Under the pieces are notes generated by a model. It did not search any database. It was not told where the DNA came from and saw only the letters and a list, made by a program, of their open reading frames with translations. Shown here one piece after another: positions 9,478 to 19,800 of a stretch of 64,000 nt of DNA. The DNA lies in contig JAGTXO010000002.1 in assembly GCA_019448385.1 (NCBI GenBank), positions 992,001-1,056,000 of the forward strand. Reading direction: 5' to 3'. Made by a program: the position numbers and the translations under genes. Source of the DNA: Diacronema lutheri (taxonomy: Eukaryota; Haptophyta; Pavlovophyceae; Pavlovales; Pavlovaceae). How positions within the stretch are numbered: the stretch's first letter is position 1; each line of letters begins with the position of its first letter.

Positions 9478-10266
9478 TCAGCACTGCAAGCGTGCCTGCT
9501 GGAGCAGCTTGAGGATGCGCCCGCCCTTCACCAGCGCGTTCAAGCAAGGGGTCGAGGGCGTAGCAACGCACGCGATGATTTGGAGGCCCAGCTGCGTGCC
9601 GTGGATCGCAGCCCTGAGCGTGCACCCGGGGTCGGTGAAGTCATCGGCCCGGGTCGTGAGGAAGAACTTCTCCCACTGGTCGGCACAGTCGCGGTTGGCG
9701 ACGAGATGGCCGCCAACGTCGTCCCTGCCAATGCCCATGTTGAGAGCATGCCCGCCCTCGGCACACACAAATTTGCCGTGCGACGATTTGAGCTAGAACG
9801 TGCCGTCGCCGTGCTCGGCGAGCTCGAACTCCTCCCAGCCGAGCTGCTCAACGGCGCCAAAGTCAACGGCATTGGTGTCCACGTCTGCGCGCAGGTACTT
9901 GCCGTGGCAGCTCTTGAGCGCGACCTTGAGACAGGAGTGGCCACTAGCGTCGTCCGTCTTGCCGAGGACCACGATCTCGATGCGCTGCCACTCGCCCGCC
10001 ACCCCAAAGTGGTTAGCGTTCGCGAAGCCGTCCGGCGTCGCCGTGAGCGCGGGATGGCCGTCCCTGAAGGCGGCGCGGCGGCACGAGCGAAAATAAAGGC
10101 AGATCGATCGATCCGTGAGAGGCTCTCCGCGCGCCAGCTGCGCCAACGCTTGCTCGAAGAACGGGCTGCCCATTGCCGAGCTCGAGGTGCTGACCGGGCG
10201 TGTTGAACACGCGGCGAAGTACGCGTGTTGTGGGGTTGAGAAAGAAACACTGGCAGTACTCCACAT
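9478..10266 (-). pseudogene. Beta-trefoil (fascin-like) protein gene interrupted by one in-frame TAG
   Basis: The minus-strand frame from an ATG at 10266 (or 10173) encodes repeats typical of fascin/FRG1-like beta-trefoils: GEWQRIEIV, then CHGKYLRADVDTNAVDFG, WEEFELAEHGDGTF, a TAG at 9793-9795, then in the same frame LKSSHGKFVCAEGG, LVANRDCADQWEKFFL and on to a TGA at 9478. The TAG sits inside a conserved unit (GDGT-x-LKS-x-HGK), so an intron is unlikely to remove it. It is a recent pseudogene, a read-through gene, or a sequencing error. Intact relatives bind actin or sugars. The start is uncertain because the frame is open further upstream. Confidence 0.6.
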
Positions 10267-10537
10267 GAAAAAGGCCCTCCCGGACCCAAGCTGCACGATG
10301 GCCTCGAGCCCTCGACTCTCGAGCACGGTGTGCCCTCGGTGCTCCGCGCCGAGCGCCGGCTTGAGCGCGGCCGCCGTCGCATGCGCGCGGGGCGCGCGCG
10401 GCACGCTGGCGGTTGCCGCCACGGCATCATTTATCGAGCGGCCAACTTGTGCACGAGCCGCGCGCGCGGAGATGAGTTGAAGCCGTCTGAAGCTCTGCGC
10501 GTAGGTCCATCGCCGCGAGCGAGCGGAGCGTTGCGCG

Positions 10538-11647
10538 TCAAGAGAGGGGAGGGGTGGAGGGGGAGAGCTCGAGGACGTGCGTGTCGCCATACGTCTCGAC
10601 GAACGGCTGCCAGCCGCCGTGCAGCAGCAGCCGCGGTGCGCCGCCCGGCGCCGGCGCGAGCGGCGAGAGCGTCGCCGCGTTGCGCGCGCGCGGGCGGGCC
10701 GTCGTACCGCCCGCGGGCGCATCGGCGGCGAGCAGCGACCAGCATGGCGGTTGACCCGCGCGGCCCGCCTCGAAGAGCCACGCGTCGCCGCGCGCGAGCA
10801 GCCCACCACCGCCGCGCGCCGCGCGCTCCGCGCCACCAAAGACGACCGCGCGGCCGTCGCCGGCGGCGGCGGCGGCCGCGCCGGCGCGCGGGCTCGGGCC
10901 GGCGCCCGCGCCGCGAACCGCCGACCACGCCCAGCTACGCGTGTCGAGGATGAAGGCCTCGTCGGACATGGCGCCCGCCTGGCTCGCGCCGCCAAAGACG
11001 AGCATCTCGTGCGCGCTGAGCGCCGCCGCAACGTGCAGCCCGCGCGCCGATGGCGCGTCGCCGGTCGTGGGCTGCTCGACGAGCCGGCCCGCCGCGCGAT
11101 CCCACCGGAGCAGCGCGGACGCGCAGCGGTGCGTGTGCACGAGGAGGTGGTCGCCGACGCGGCAAGCGACGTGACGGCTCGTCGGGCCGCGCGGCATGTC
11201 CGCCAGCCGCCGCCACACGCGCGTCTTTAAGTCGAGCGCCCATGCGTCCCCGAGGATCGCGCCGCCCGTTCCCGCCGGGCGCGGGTCCCACCCTCCAAAG
11301 AGCAGGAGCTCGCCGTCGACGACGGCGCCCGCCGAGCAGAGGCGAGGGCCGGGGCGCGCGTCTTCACCACCGGCCGACGGCGGCGCGACGCAACTCCAGC
11401 CCTCGCCGTCGAAGAGCCACAGGTCGTCGGTCGGCTCGCGCTCGAGCGCGATCGGCAAATGGCGCGGCCCGTCGCGCCGCACCTCGGCGTACCCGCCAAA
11501 GAGCCACACTCGGCCGTCGCCGTCCGCGCAAGCGAGGTGGCCTGAGCGTGGCGGCGACGGCGCCGCGCGCGGGCTCGCCGCGCGCCAGCCCGGCGAGCCG
11601 CACGCCGTCGCGAGCAGCGACAGCGCGAGCAGTGGACGGCGCGGCAT
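10538..11647 (-). CDS. Secreted kelch-repeat protein
   Basis: Single exon, 369 aa, ATG at 11647. An N-terminal signal peptide (MPRRPLLALSLLATACGSP) is followed by about five kelch repeats, visible as VWLFGGYAEV, LLLFGGWDP, MLVFGGASQAG, AVVFGGAERA and LLLHGGWQPF, each with the double Gly and downstream Trp of the motif. These should close into a beta-propeller, a protein- or glycan-binding scaffold. There is no BTB or F-box domain, so it is not a ubiquitin-ligase adaptor. The N-terminus predicts entry into the secretory pathway (or plastid by a bipartite route). Its upstream neighbour on the same strand is the UBZ4 zinc-finger gene; downstream is the beta-trefoil gene. Confidence 0.85.
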   Translation of the reverse strand: MPRRPLLALSLLATACGSPGWRAASPRAAPSPPRSGHLACADGDGRVWLFGGYAEVRRDGPRHLPIALEREPTDDLWLFDGEGWSCVAPPSAGGEDARPGPRLCSAGAVVDGELLLFGGWDPRPAGTGGAILGDAWALDLKTRVWRRLADMPRGPTSRHVACRVGDHLLVHTHRCASALLRWDRAAGRLVEQPTTGDAPSARGLHVAAALSAHEMLVFGGASQAGAMSDEAFILDTRSWAWSAVRGAGAGPSPRAGAAAAAAGDGRAVVFGGAERAARGGGGLLARGDAWLFEAGRAGQPPCWSLLAADAPAGGTTARPRARNAATLSPLAPAPGGAPRLLLHGGWQPFVETYGDTHVLELSPSTPPLS

Positions 11648-11767
11648 GCGGGTGGGAACCCGGAATCCAATTCAGGCGGCGGCTCATCATCATCACGGCG
11701 CTCCGAGCCTTCTCGCAGATTCCGAAATTCCGAAATATTCGCAAACCTCACGATTTTCTCACTCTCA

Positions 11768-13735
11768 TCAACGATCGCTGCCGAGGTCGTACCCGCACAC
11801 CGCGAGCGCCTCCGCGTAGAGCGCGCGCAGCCCCGCGAGGCTTTCGCGCGCGCCCTGTACGGCGCCACGCCCGCGAAGCTCGGCGGCGAGCGCGCCATCG
11901 AGCAGTCGGCGCAGCCCGAGCGGCAACTCGCACCGCCAGTACCTGCCGACCTCGGCCGGGTGACGCCCCTCGCTCAGCAGGTCGAGCGCGAGGTCGAACG
12001 CGCCAAGCACGCCGCGCGCGGCGACGTCGCACAGCCGCGGCGCGGCGCGCGGCGACGCGCCGCCCGCGTCGTCGCGCGCGCGCGCCTCGCGGCCGCCGCT
12101 CGGCACGGCGTGCGCGCTCAGCTCGTGCGCGTGGCGCAGCGCAAAGATGAGCGCAATTCCAACGTCGACGCACGCCCACTCGGCGACGACGCCGCCGTCG
12201 GGCAGTGCGACGGATCCGGGCGGTGCGCGAGGCGGCGATGGCGGCGCGTGCGGCGAGTGCGCGCGGGGCGAGCGCGCGCGGCTGCGCCGAACTGTCGCGT
12301 CGCGCAACTCGCGCACGGCCTCGTCCTGCGTCATCGCGCGCAGCAGCGCGTCCGCCTCGTCGCCCTCGCCGCTGCCGCCGCCGCTGCCGCTCTCGCCATC
12401 GCCGTCGCCATCGTCGTCGCCGTCGCCGTCGCCGCCGACGCGCGCGCGTACTGCCGCGTCCGCCACCGCCGCCGCCACAGTCCGTTCCACCTGCGCGCTG
12501 GCGCCTTCGGCGCGCGCGGAGCGCGCGCGCGCGCCCCCGCCCGCGTCCGCGGCCGCGCGCGCGTGCGCCGCGCGCCGCGCGAGCAACGGCACCGGCGGCG
12601 GCGCATCCGCCGGCGACGTGGCGACGCTCGCGCTCCGCCAGAGGCGCGGCACAGGACCGCGCGGCGGGCTCGACGGCATCTCTGCGATCTCGAGCGGACG
12701 CGTCGGCGCGGCGCGCGCAAGCTGCGCCTGGCGCTCGTGCCCGCGGAAGGCGAGCTCGCACGGGTCGAACGCGACCGTCGCCGGCGCGCCCGCCGCCGGC
12801 GCGGCGCACGCCCACGGCGACGCGGCTGCGCGCGTGCGCCGCGCGAAGAGCGCGTGCAGCTGCGGCGGCGTGAGGCCGCTTGCCTTGGCGCACGCGCGCA
12901 CGTGCGCGATGCGCTGCTTGGCGGTCGCGCCGGCGAGCGGCATGCTGCACAGCGCGCAGTGGCTCGCGTCGGCCGTTGGCGCGCTCGGCGCGCCAGCGGC
13001 GGACGCGGCGGCCGGCCGGCCGCGCGAGCGCTTGCCGAGCGTTGGCGGCGCTGGGTCGGCGCGCTCGAGGCAGCCGACCACGTGCGCGTGGCGCTGCGCA
13101 ATGGCGAGGCGCAGCAGGTCGAGCCCGCACAGCTGGCAGCGCAGCCCGTCCTCCGCGCGCGCCGGCGCGCCGTCGCGCCGCGCGCCGCGCGGGCACGGCT
13201 CGAACGCGTCGGCGTCGTCGACGTCGACGCCGCACGCGTCCACATGCTCGACGCGCGCGGCGACGGGGAGCGCGGTGAGGTCGCGCGCGCACAGCGGGCA
13301 CTCCACGCGCGTGCCCTGCGGCGGCGGCGCGGGCGCGCGCTCGGCCGCGCGCGCCGTGTGCCACGGTGCGTCGCCGCCGCCGCCCTCGGCCGCCGGCGGC
13401 GCGGCGCTGATCGCGTCGAGGCAGTCGTTCAGGTGGCGCTCGCGCTCGGCGAGCGGGAGCGCACCGAGGGGCGCGCCGCAGAGCGCGCAGCTGCACGGTG
13501 CCGGTGCGCTCTCGAGCGCGCGCCGCGGCGACGCGCGCGAGTCGGGCGAGCACGCGCGCGCGACGACGGCCGGGCCGGACGGCGCGGCGCTCGGCGACGC
13601 GACCGCAGGCGCGGGCGGCGCGCGGGATTGCGGGCTCGACCAAACCTCGTGCGCGTTCAGTCCAAGCGCGCGCAGCGCCAGCGTAGGCCCTGGCGCGCGA
13701 GTACGCGCGGCGCGCAACGCGCCGCGTTTAACCAT
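11768..13735 (-). CDS. UBZ4-type zinc-finger protein, possibly SLX4-like
   Basis: 655 aa from the ATG at 13735, one exon. Four C-x2-C...H-x3-C fingers are visible in the N-terminal half: CALCGAPLG...HLNDC, CPLCARDLT...HVDAC, CQLCGLDLL...HVVGC and CALCSMPLA...HVRAC. These match the UBZ4 (Rad18-type) ubiquitin-binding class. The fourth finger is followed by KASGLTPPQLHALFA, reminiscent of the segment after the UBZ fingers in SLX4, the scaffold of structure-specific nucleases. A disordered region with Asp-Gly runs follows, then an ordered C-terminal segment (about residues 520-655) that could hold a nuclease-binding fold. SLX4 identity is inference; ubiquitin binding is better supported. Its start lies 120 bp from that of the giant channel gene. 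Confidence 0.6.
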   Translation of the reverse strand: MVKRGALRAARTRAPGPTLALRALGLNAHEVWSSPQSRAPPAPAVASPSAAPSGPAVVARACSPDSRASPRRALESAPAPCSCALCGAPLGALPLAERERHLNDCLDAISAAPPAAEGGGGDAPWHTARAAERAPAPPPQGTRVECPLCARDLTALPVAARVEHVDACGVDVDDADAFEPCPRGARRDGAPARAEDGLRCQLCGLDLLRLAIAQRHAHVVGCLERADPAPPTLGKRSRGRPAAASAAGAPSAPTADASHCALCSMPLAGATAKQRIAHVRACAKASGLTPPQLHALFARRTRAAASPWACAAPAAGAPATVAFDPCELAFRGHERQAQLARAAPTRPLEIAEMPSSPPRGPVPRLWRSASVATSPADAPPPVPLLARRAAHARAAADAGGGARARSARAEGASAQVERTVAAAVADAAVRARVGGDGDGDDDGDGDGESGSGGGSGEGDEADALLRAMTQDEAVRELRDATVRRSRARSPRAHSPHAPPSPPRAPPGSVALPDGGVVAEWACVDVGIALIFALRHAHELSAHAVPSGGREARARDDAGGASPRAAPRLCDVAARGVLGAFDLALDLLSEGRHPAEVGRYWRCELPLGLRRLLDGALAAELRGRGAVQGARESLAGLRALYAEALAVCGYDLGSDR

Positions 13736-13855
13736 ATCGCCAGGGCTCCGGGTCGCAAATACGGTCGTACTCGCCCTGGTCTTTAATTGCAATTACAGGG
13801 TCTCGTGCTCGCGGGAACTTGGTCGGGCGGGCTGCGCGAAAAACCGCCGTGGCCC
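13736..13855. promoter_or_regulatory. Shared head-to-head promoter, UBZ4 gene and giant channel gene
   Basis: Only 120 bp separate the two ATGs. A lower-GC core at 13780-13798 (TCTTTAATTGCAATTACAGG) contains the near-palindrome TTGCAATTA. Both transcripts must start within or very near this segment. Confidence 0.5.
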
Positions 13856-16800
13856 ATGAGCACAGTCGCGGGCGCCGCAGCTTCTCGCCGCGAGCGGCAG
13901 CGTGGCATCCTGCTCAAGGATGGGCGGCGCGGCAGGGCGCGTGGCGTGGCGTGGCGCACCAACCTCGTCGGCGAAGACGACAGCCGCCTCAGCGCCGACG
14001 AGCAGCGCGCGCGCGCCGACCGGTCCGCACGCGCGCAGCTCGTCGCGCTTGTGCGGATGCTGCGGATGCCGGGCCTCACGTACGAGGCGATCGTGATCCC
14101 GCTGCGCGTGGCGTTTCCGGGGATTGCGCTGAACCTCGGCATCGCCGTCGTCGACGTGCTTGTCGACCTGATCGACGTGGCCAACGTGTGGCTCGCGAAC
14201 CGGAAGGCGCGCGCCGCCGCCGAGGCGCACGCCAAGGGCCTCGCGGCGAGCGGCGCGGATGACGACGCGAACGAGCCGCACTCGCGCCGGCGGCTCGTGC
14301 TGGACGGCGTGGCGGTGGCGATCCTGCACGTCGGCCGCATTGCCTACGCCACGCGCGCGTCCACCGTCCCGTGGTACGTCGCGCAGCTCGTGCGGTGCGT
14401 GCGCGTGCGCGACCTCGCTGTGCACATGCAGCGCGTGAGCGACGACCTGTCGACCAACTCGGCGCTGCTCGCCGTCTTCAAGTTTACGCTCGTCCTCTTC
14501 GCCTTCCCGCACTGGCTCGCGTGCGCGTGGTGGCTCATCTCGAGCTGGGGCCCCGCCGGCGAGAGCCGCGCCGCGCCCGCGTGGACGGGCCAGATGGAGA
14601 AGTACGGCGACCCCGACATCTTCGACCTCTCGCGCATCACAGCGCCCGAAGGGTACCTGATGAGCTTCTTCATGGCGTGGGCGGGCATGTCGCTGCTCGG
14701 CTTTGGCCAGTTCACCATCGCCACGGACGCGGAGGTCGTCCTCACCATCGGGATCGCGCTGATGCAGATCGTGACGTACGCGTTCGTGCTCGGCACGCTT
14801 TTCCACTACCTCGTGCGCACCGACGCGAGCACCGCCGCGTTCAAGGTGCTGCTCGCGGCGGTGGGCGACTATTGCGAGAAGGCGCGGCTTCCGCCCGCCA
14901 TGTCCGAGCAGATCCAGGACTACTTCCTCTTCCAGCACAGCAAGCAGGCGGGCGGCGCCGCGACGGTCTTCGCGCAGCTCCCGCTCACGCTCAAGGTGCG
15001 CGTCGCGTCCGCGCGCTTCTCGCAGCACGTGCAGCAAGCGTGGTTCTTCCGCTCGACGTCGGCGCAGCTGCTCAACGGCGTTGTCATCGCGCTCGCCGAG
15101 CGTTTCGTCATGCCCCATGAGGTCCTCTTCAACAAGGGCGATGGCAGCCGTGAGCTGCTCTGGGCGATCAAGGGCGCTCTGCACGTGCGCAACGGCGACG
15201 CGCACATCGCGACGCTCAACGCCGCCGACGGGCGCGCGCAGCTGGTCGGCGAGATCGCCTTCTTCCTCGGCATCCCGCAGCCGTACACGGTGCTCGCCAC
15301 CGCTGACGGCGAGGTGACCCTCCTCGTGCTCTCGGGCGCGCTGTGGGACGAGATTGTCGCGCCGTACCCGGAGCAGGCCGAGATCATCCTCGCAAACATC
15401 CACCGCCAATTCGGCATCGACGCGCGCGGTCGCGAGCTTGGCGAGGGCGGCGGCGGCGGCGTCATCGGCGGTGGCGGCGGCGGCAACGGTATGCTTGGCG
15501 GGCAGATCGAGGAGGAGGAGCTCGAGCTGCTCAAGGCGACGATCCGCGTCGCGATCGGCGAGCGGCACGAGGACACGCTTGCGAAGCTCATGTACGCGGC
15601 GGCGGACTGCGACCTCGACGCGATCCGCCTGCTCGCCGCGCAGATCGACGTCGACGAGGGCAACTACGACGAGCGGACGGCTCTGCACATCGCCGCCGCT
15701 GCCGGCAAGCTCGCCGCCGTCGAGCTGCTGTGCGAGCTCGGCGCGAGCCCCGACGTACGCGACCGCTGGGGCAATACGCCGATCGTCGAGGCGGCGTTGC
15801 ACCGGCACGATGCGGTCGCGAGCGCGTTGATTGCGCAAGGCGCGGTGCTCGAGCTGGCGCGCGCGGCCGACGCGCTCTTCGACGCGGCCACCGCCGGCGA
15901 CACGCAGCGCATTGCCAGCCTGCTCGCGCTCGGCGTCTCGATCGACGCGGCCAACCACGACGCGCGCACGGCGCTCCACCACGCGGCCGCGATCGGCCAG
16001 GTGCGTGTCGTCGAGTACCTGATCTCGCGGCTCGGTGACGCGAACGCGCGTGACAGGCGCAACTGGACGCCCCTCGACGATGCCGTCCACGCCGGGCACC
16101 GCACCGTCACGCTCATGCTCAAGCGCGCGGGCGCGGAGGCGAACGAGCACGTGCTCCTCACCGCGATGCTGCAAGCGGCGACGACCGCGAACGTCGACCG
16201 GCTGCGCTTCCTGCAGGAGGCGGGCGCGTCGATCAACGCGTCCGATTACGACCGGCGCACGCCGCTCCACCTGTGCGTCACCTCAGGCTCGATATCCACC
16301 ACGCAGTTCCTCATCTTCGCCAACGCGGACGTGCGCGCGCTCGACATGCGCGAGAACACGCCGCTCGTCGACGCGCTCAACTCGTCCAACGAGGCGGCGG
16401 CGCTCCTCATCCACTACGCGGCAGCCAAGCTGCCCGCGCGCGTCGCCGCCGACCGCATCCTCATCGCGAGCTACGCCGGCGCGCGCGCGCAGGACATGGA
16501 CGCGACAAACCAAAAGCTGTGCTACCGCGCACAGCTGCGCGTCACGGTCAACGAGGACGTCGAGCGGCGGCAGCGCGAGCTCGGCCTCGCGTTCAGCGGG
16601 CTGAACGGTGCGCTTCACGCGCTCTGCCGGCAGCAGGCCGCGCTCAACGTCGCCCTCAGCGCGCGCGTCGCCGATTGGCTCGTCGCCTACAGCGCGGGCG
16701 CAGAGGAGGACGATTCGAGCGATGGATCGCAGGACCTGACCGACGCTGAGGACGGCGACGAGGACGAGTGGAGCGACGAAGGCGACGGCGGCGCGGGTGG

Positions 16801-19800
16801 CGAGCAGCGCAGCGACCACGCAAGCGGCACGCGTGCATCGCCATTCCCCGGCTTGCGCCGCGGCTCGGGCAGCGCGCGCGGCACCTCGCCCGTCGAGCCG
16901 CGACGGCGTGGCTCGGGCAGCGCGCGCGGCACCTCGCCCGTCGAGCCGCGACGGCGCAGCTCGGGCGGCGCGCGCGGCACCTCGCCCGTCGAGCCGCGAC
17001 GGCGCAGCTCGGGCGGCGCGCTCGGCCGCCGACGCTCGCGCACCGACTCCCTCCTTGTGCCGGCTGACGGCGCGGCGCTGAGCGCGGCGACGACCGAGGT
17101 GGCGCTCGCGCCGACGCTGCGCAACGAAGGCGCCCCCGTGCCCGCCGCCGACCGCGGCACGCGCGTGGAGGGTGCGCCCGCCGCGGCCGAGGAGCGGCAT
17201 GCGAGCACGTTCATCCAGCTCGTGCTGCGGCTGCCCAAGGCGGAGCGCGGGCTGATGCGGCTGGACGAGCTGTTCAAGCGCGCGCTGCCGCTCGCCACGC
17301 TCCGCCAGCTCGGCGCAAGCGAGCGGCGCACCGCCGAGCACGACGCGCTGCTCGCCCTCATCCTCTCGCTCGGCGTGCCGCAGGAGCAGGCGGAGGTGGC
17401 GACCGACGAGGTGCACACCGCAGTCTTCGAGGCGGTGCTCGGCGCGCCCGCGCTGCGCGCCGCGATGCGCACGGTGAGCGCTGCCGACGCGTCGCCGTCG
17501 CCGTCGGCCAGCGCGGGGGGCAGCGCCGTCAAGCCGGCCGCTTCTGGCGCGCGCGACGGCGGCGAGGATGAGGAGCTGCCGATATTCGTGCAGCCGCCGC
17601 TGCCGAGCACGCGGCGGCGGCCCTCCGTGCCTCTCGACCCGATCAACTTGACCGCCGCGCAGTCGGAGCGCCTCGACATGATCTCGAGCATGCTGCGGCG
17701 CGACGCGAGCAGGGGGCGGCGGCAAGCGCGCGCGCAGCCCGTGCCGCACGGCGCGCGCCTGTCGGGCCCGTCACTTGTGCTGCGCGAGATCTACGTGTCG
17801 GAGATGGGGCCGCTCGCGCTCTTCATCTCGCCCACCCTCGTCAGCAGCCTCGCCGCGCTCCAGCCCACGCCGCGCGAGCCGCGCGCGTCGCTCGTCAGCG
17901 CGCTCGACGACGACGACATGGAGCCCGGCTACGCGGAGCAGCGCAACACGCGCATGCGCCGGCTCAGCAGCAAGAGCGCCGTCTTCATCGCGCGCTTGAG
18001 CACCAAGGCGCACAAGCCGCTCGACGGCCTCAGCGGCGGCGGCGCTGGCCGCGACGAGCTCGCGGCCGCGCCCGCTGAAGCGCGCGCTGCGCATCGAGCC
18101 CCCTCGCCGGCGTTCGCGCGCATCGTCGATCGCCTCGGCACCTCGCCCGGCTTGTCGCGGCTGGCGAGCACGCATCGCTCGCGGCGCATGACGGACTCGA
18201 GCGAGGTGATCGACGAGGGCGGCGGCCTCGGCGAGCCCGTGCGAGGCGTTGCCGACGTCCTCGAGGCCGCGTCGGTTGTCCGCTCGCTGCATGCCATCTT
18301 CCGGCTGCAAGGGCGGGACAAGATCCGGCTGTCGGACGTGCGCCACCTGCAGGGCTCCCTCGGCGAGCTCGGCGCCGCCGAGGCGTCGCTCCTCCTCTCG
18401 AGCCTCGTCAGCGCGGCCGACGCTCTCACCTTCCGATCGACGGGCGGGCGGGGCGGCTCGTACGATGGCTCCCGCGGGGCGCGCGCACAGCGCTCGCTCA
18501 CACCCGGCCACTTCTTCGTCGGCGCGGCCTCGTGGGTGCTCGCGACCGTGACGGACGACGAGGGCGGCACCGGCGCGAGCAAGGCCGCCGACTCCGACGC
18601 GCGCGCGTCCGCCGGCGAGGAAACGGCGGGCGCGCCCGCCGCCGCGGGCGCGGCGACGGCCAACGGCGCGGCGGCGGAGCGCGCGGCGGAGGCGGGTGTC
18701 GACGCCAACCTGTCGACCTCCGCGGCGACGCGCGCGCTCTCCGCTGCGATTGCCGACCGGATCGAGGCGCGCAAGCTCGGCGCGGCGACCGCAGCCGACG
18801 CGCGCACGCTGCTCAAGATTGCGTATCATGTGACGGCCATCCCGACCGGCGTGCGCGCCGAGCAGTTGAGCGCGTGGTGCGCCGAGCGGCTCGACGTCAT
18901 CCTCGCGGCCGAGCCGCCGCCGCCGCCCGTCACGGACGGCGCCGACGACGCCTCGCAGAGCGACGCGCTCGTCGTCGCCGTCGCGGCGACGACCGCGGCA
19001 GCGGCAGCGGCCTCGGATGCGACCGCGCCACGCGCGCAGCCGCCATCGCTCCGCTCGGTCGACGGCGACGGGCGGCCGGGCGCGGCGGCGGCTGACGCGG
19101 CCGAGGCGTCGAATGTGACGTGGGCCGAGCTCTCCGCCAAGCTCGCCGAGCTCGCGCGCGAGGCGCGGCGGACGGGGACCGACACGGCGGGCGCGCGCAG
19201 GGCGCGCGCGCGCGGGCGCCCGCTGCGCGCGCTTGCCGTGCGCGCGCTCGGCGCGGCGCGCGGCGCGCTCGGTGGCGCGCCCGCCACTTCGAGCGCGCCG
19301 ATCGCGAGCGGCAGCCGCAATGGCGTTGCGACTGTCCCCGCGCACCCGTGGTATGTTCTGCTCCCCACCTCGCACGCGGTCGCCGCGCTCCGGCTCCTGC
19401 TGCACGCCGTGATCGCGTGGGACGCGCTCGTGCTGCCCGTGCAGCTGTGCTTCTTCGCAGAGGCGCAGCACCTCGTGTGGATGCAGGCGATGAACGAGGC
19501 GTGCGACGCCGTCTACTGGCTGCAGATGATCGCGCGCGCGCTGACCGCATACGTGAACGACAGGTCGGTGCTCGTCGTCGCGCCGGCCGAGATCCGCAAA
19601 CACTACCTACAGAGCGACTTCTTGCTCGACGCGGTCGCGGCGTGGCCGATGAACTACATCGCGCTTGCGTTCGGCGCGCCGCGCCTCGACGCTTGGGCAC
19701 TGCGCCTTTTCCGCCTCATCTCCGCACGCTACGCGCTCGCCACGTACCGCAGCTGGGAGCGGACGCGCGCCGACGTCAGCCTGCGCGTGGGTATCGTGCA

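Noticed and set aside
9793-9795. The TAG in the beta-trefoil gene as a 3' splice site (TTCTAG)
   Set aside because: Using it as an acceptor would remove part of an intact, contiguous repeat unit, and no fitting donor with consistent phase lies upstream.
13793-16270. Long antisense open frame (825 codons) opposite the giant channel gene
   Set aside because: It mirrors a well-supported coding region, has no recognisable domain and a composition (Arg/Glu/Val-rich) typical of the complement of GC-rich codons.
16858-17030. Channel linker repeats as a mobile or collagen-like element
   Set aside because: They are in frame, limited to three and a half copies, and unrelated to sequences elsewhere in the window.
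17771-19603. Another long minus-strand open frame inside the channel gene
   Set aside because: Shadow frame caused by the third-position GC bias; no motif and no plausible start.
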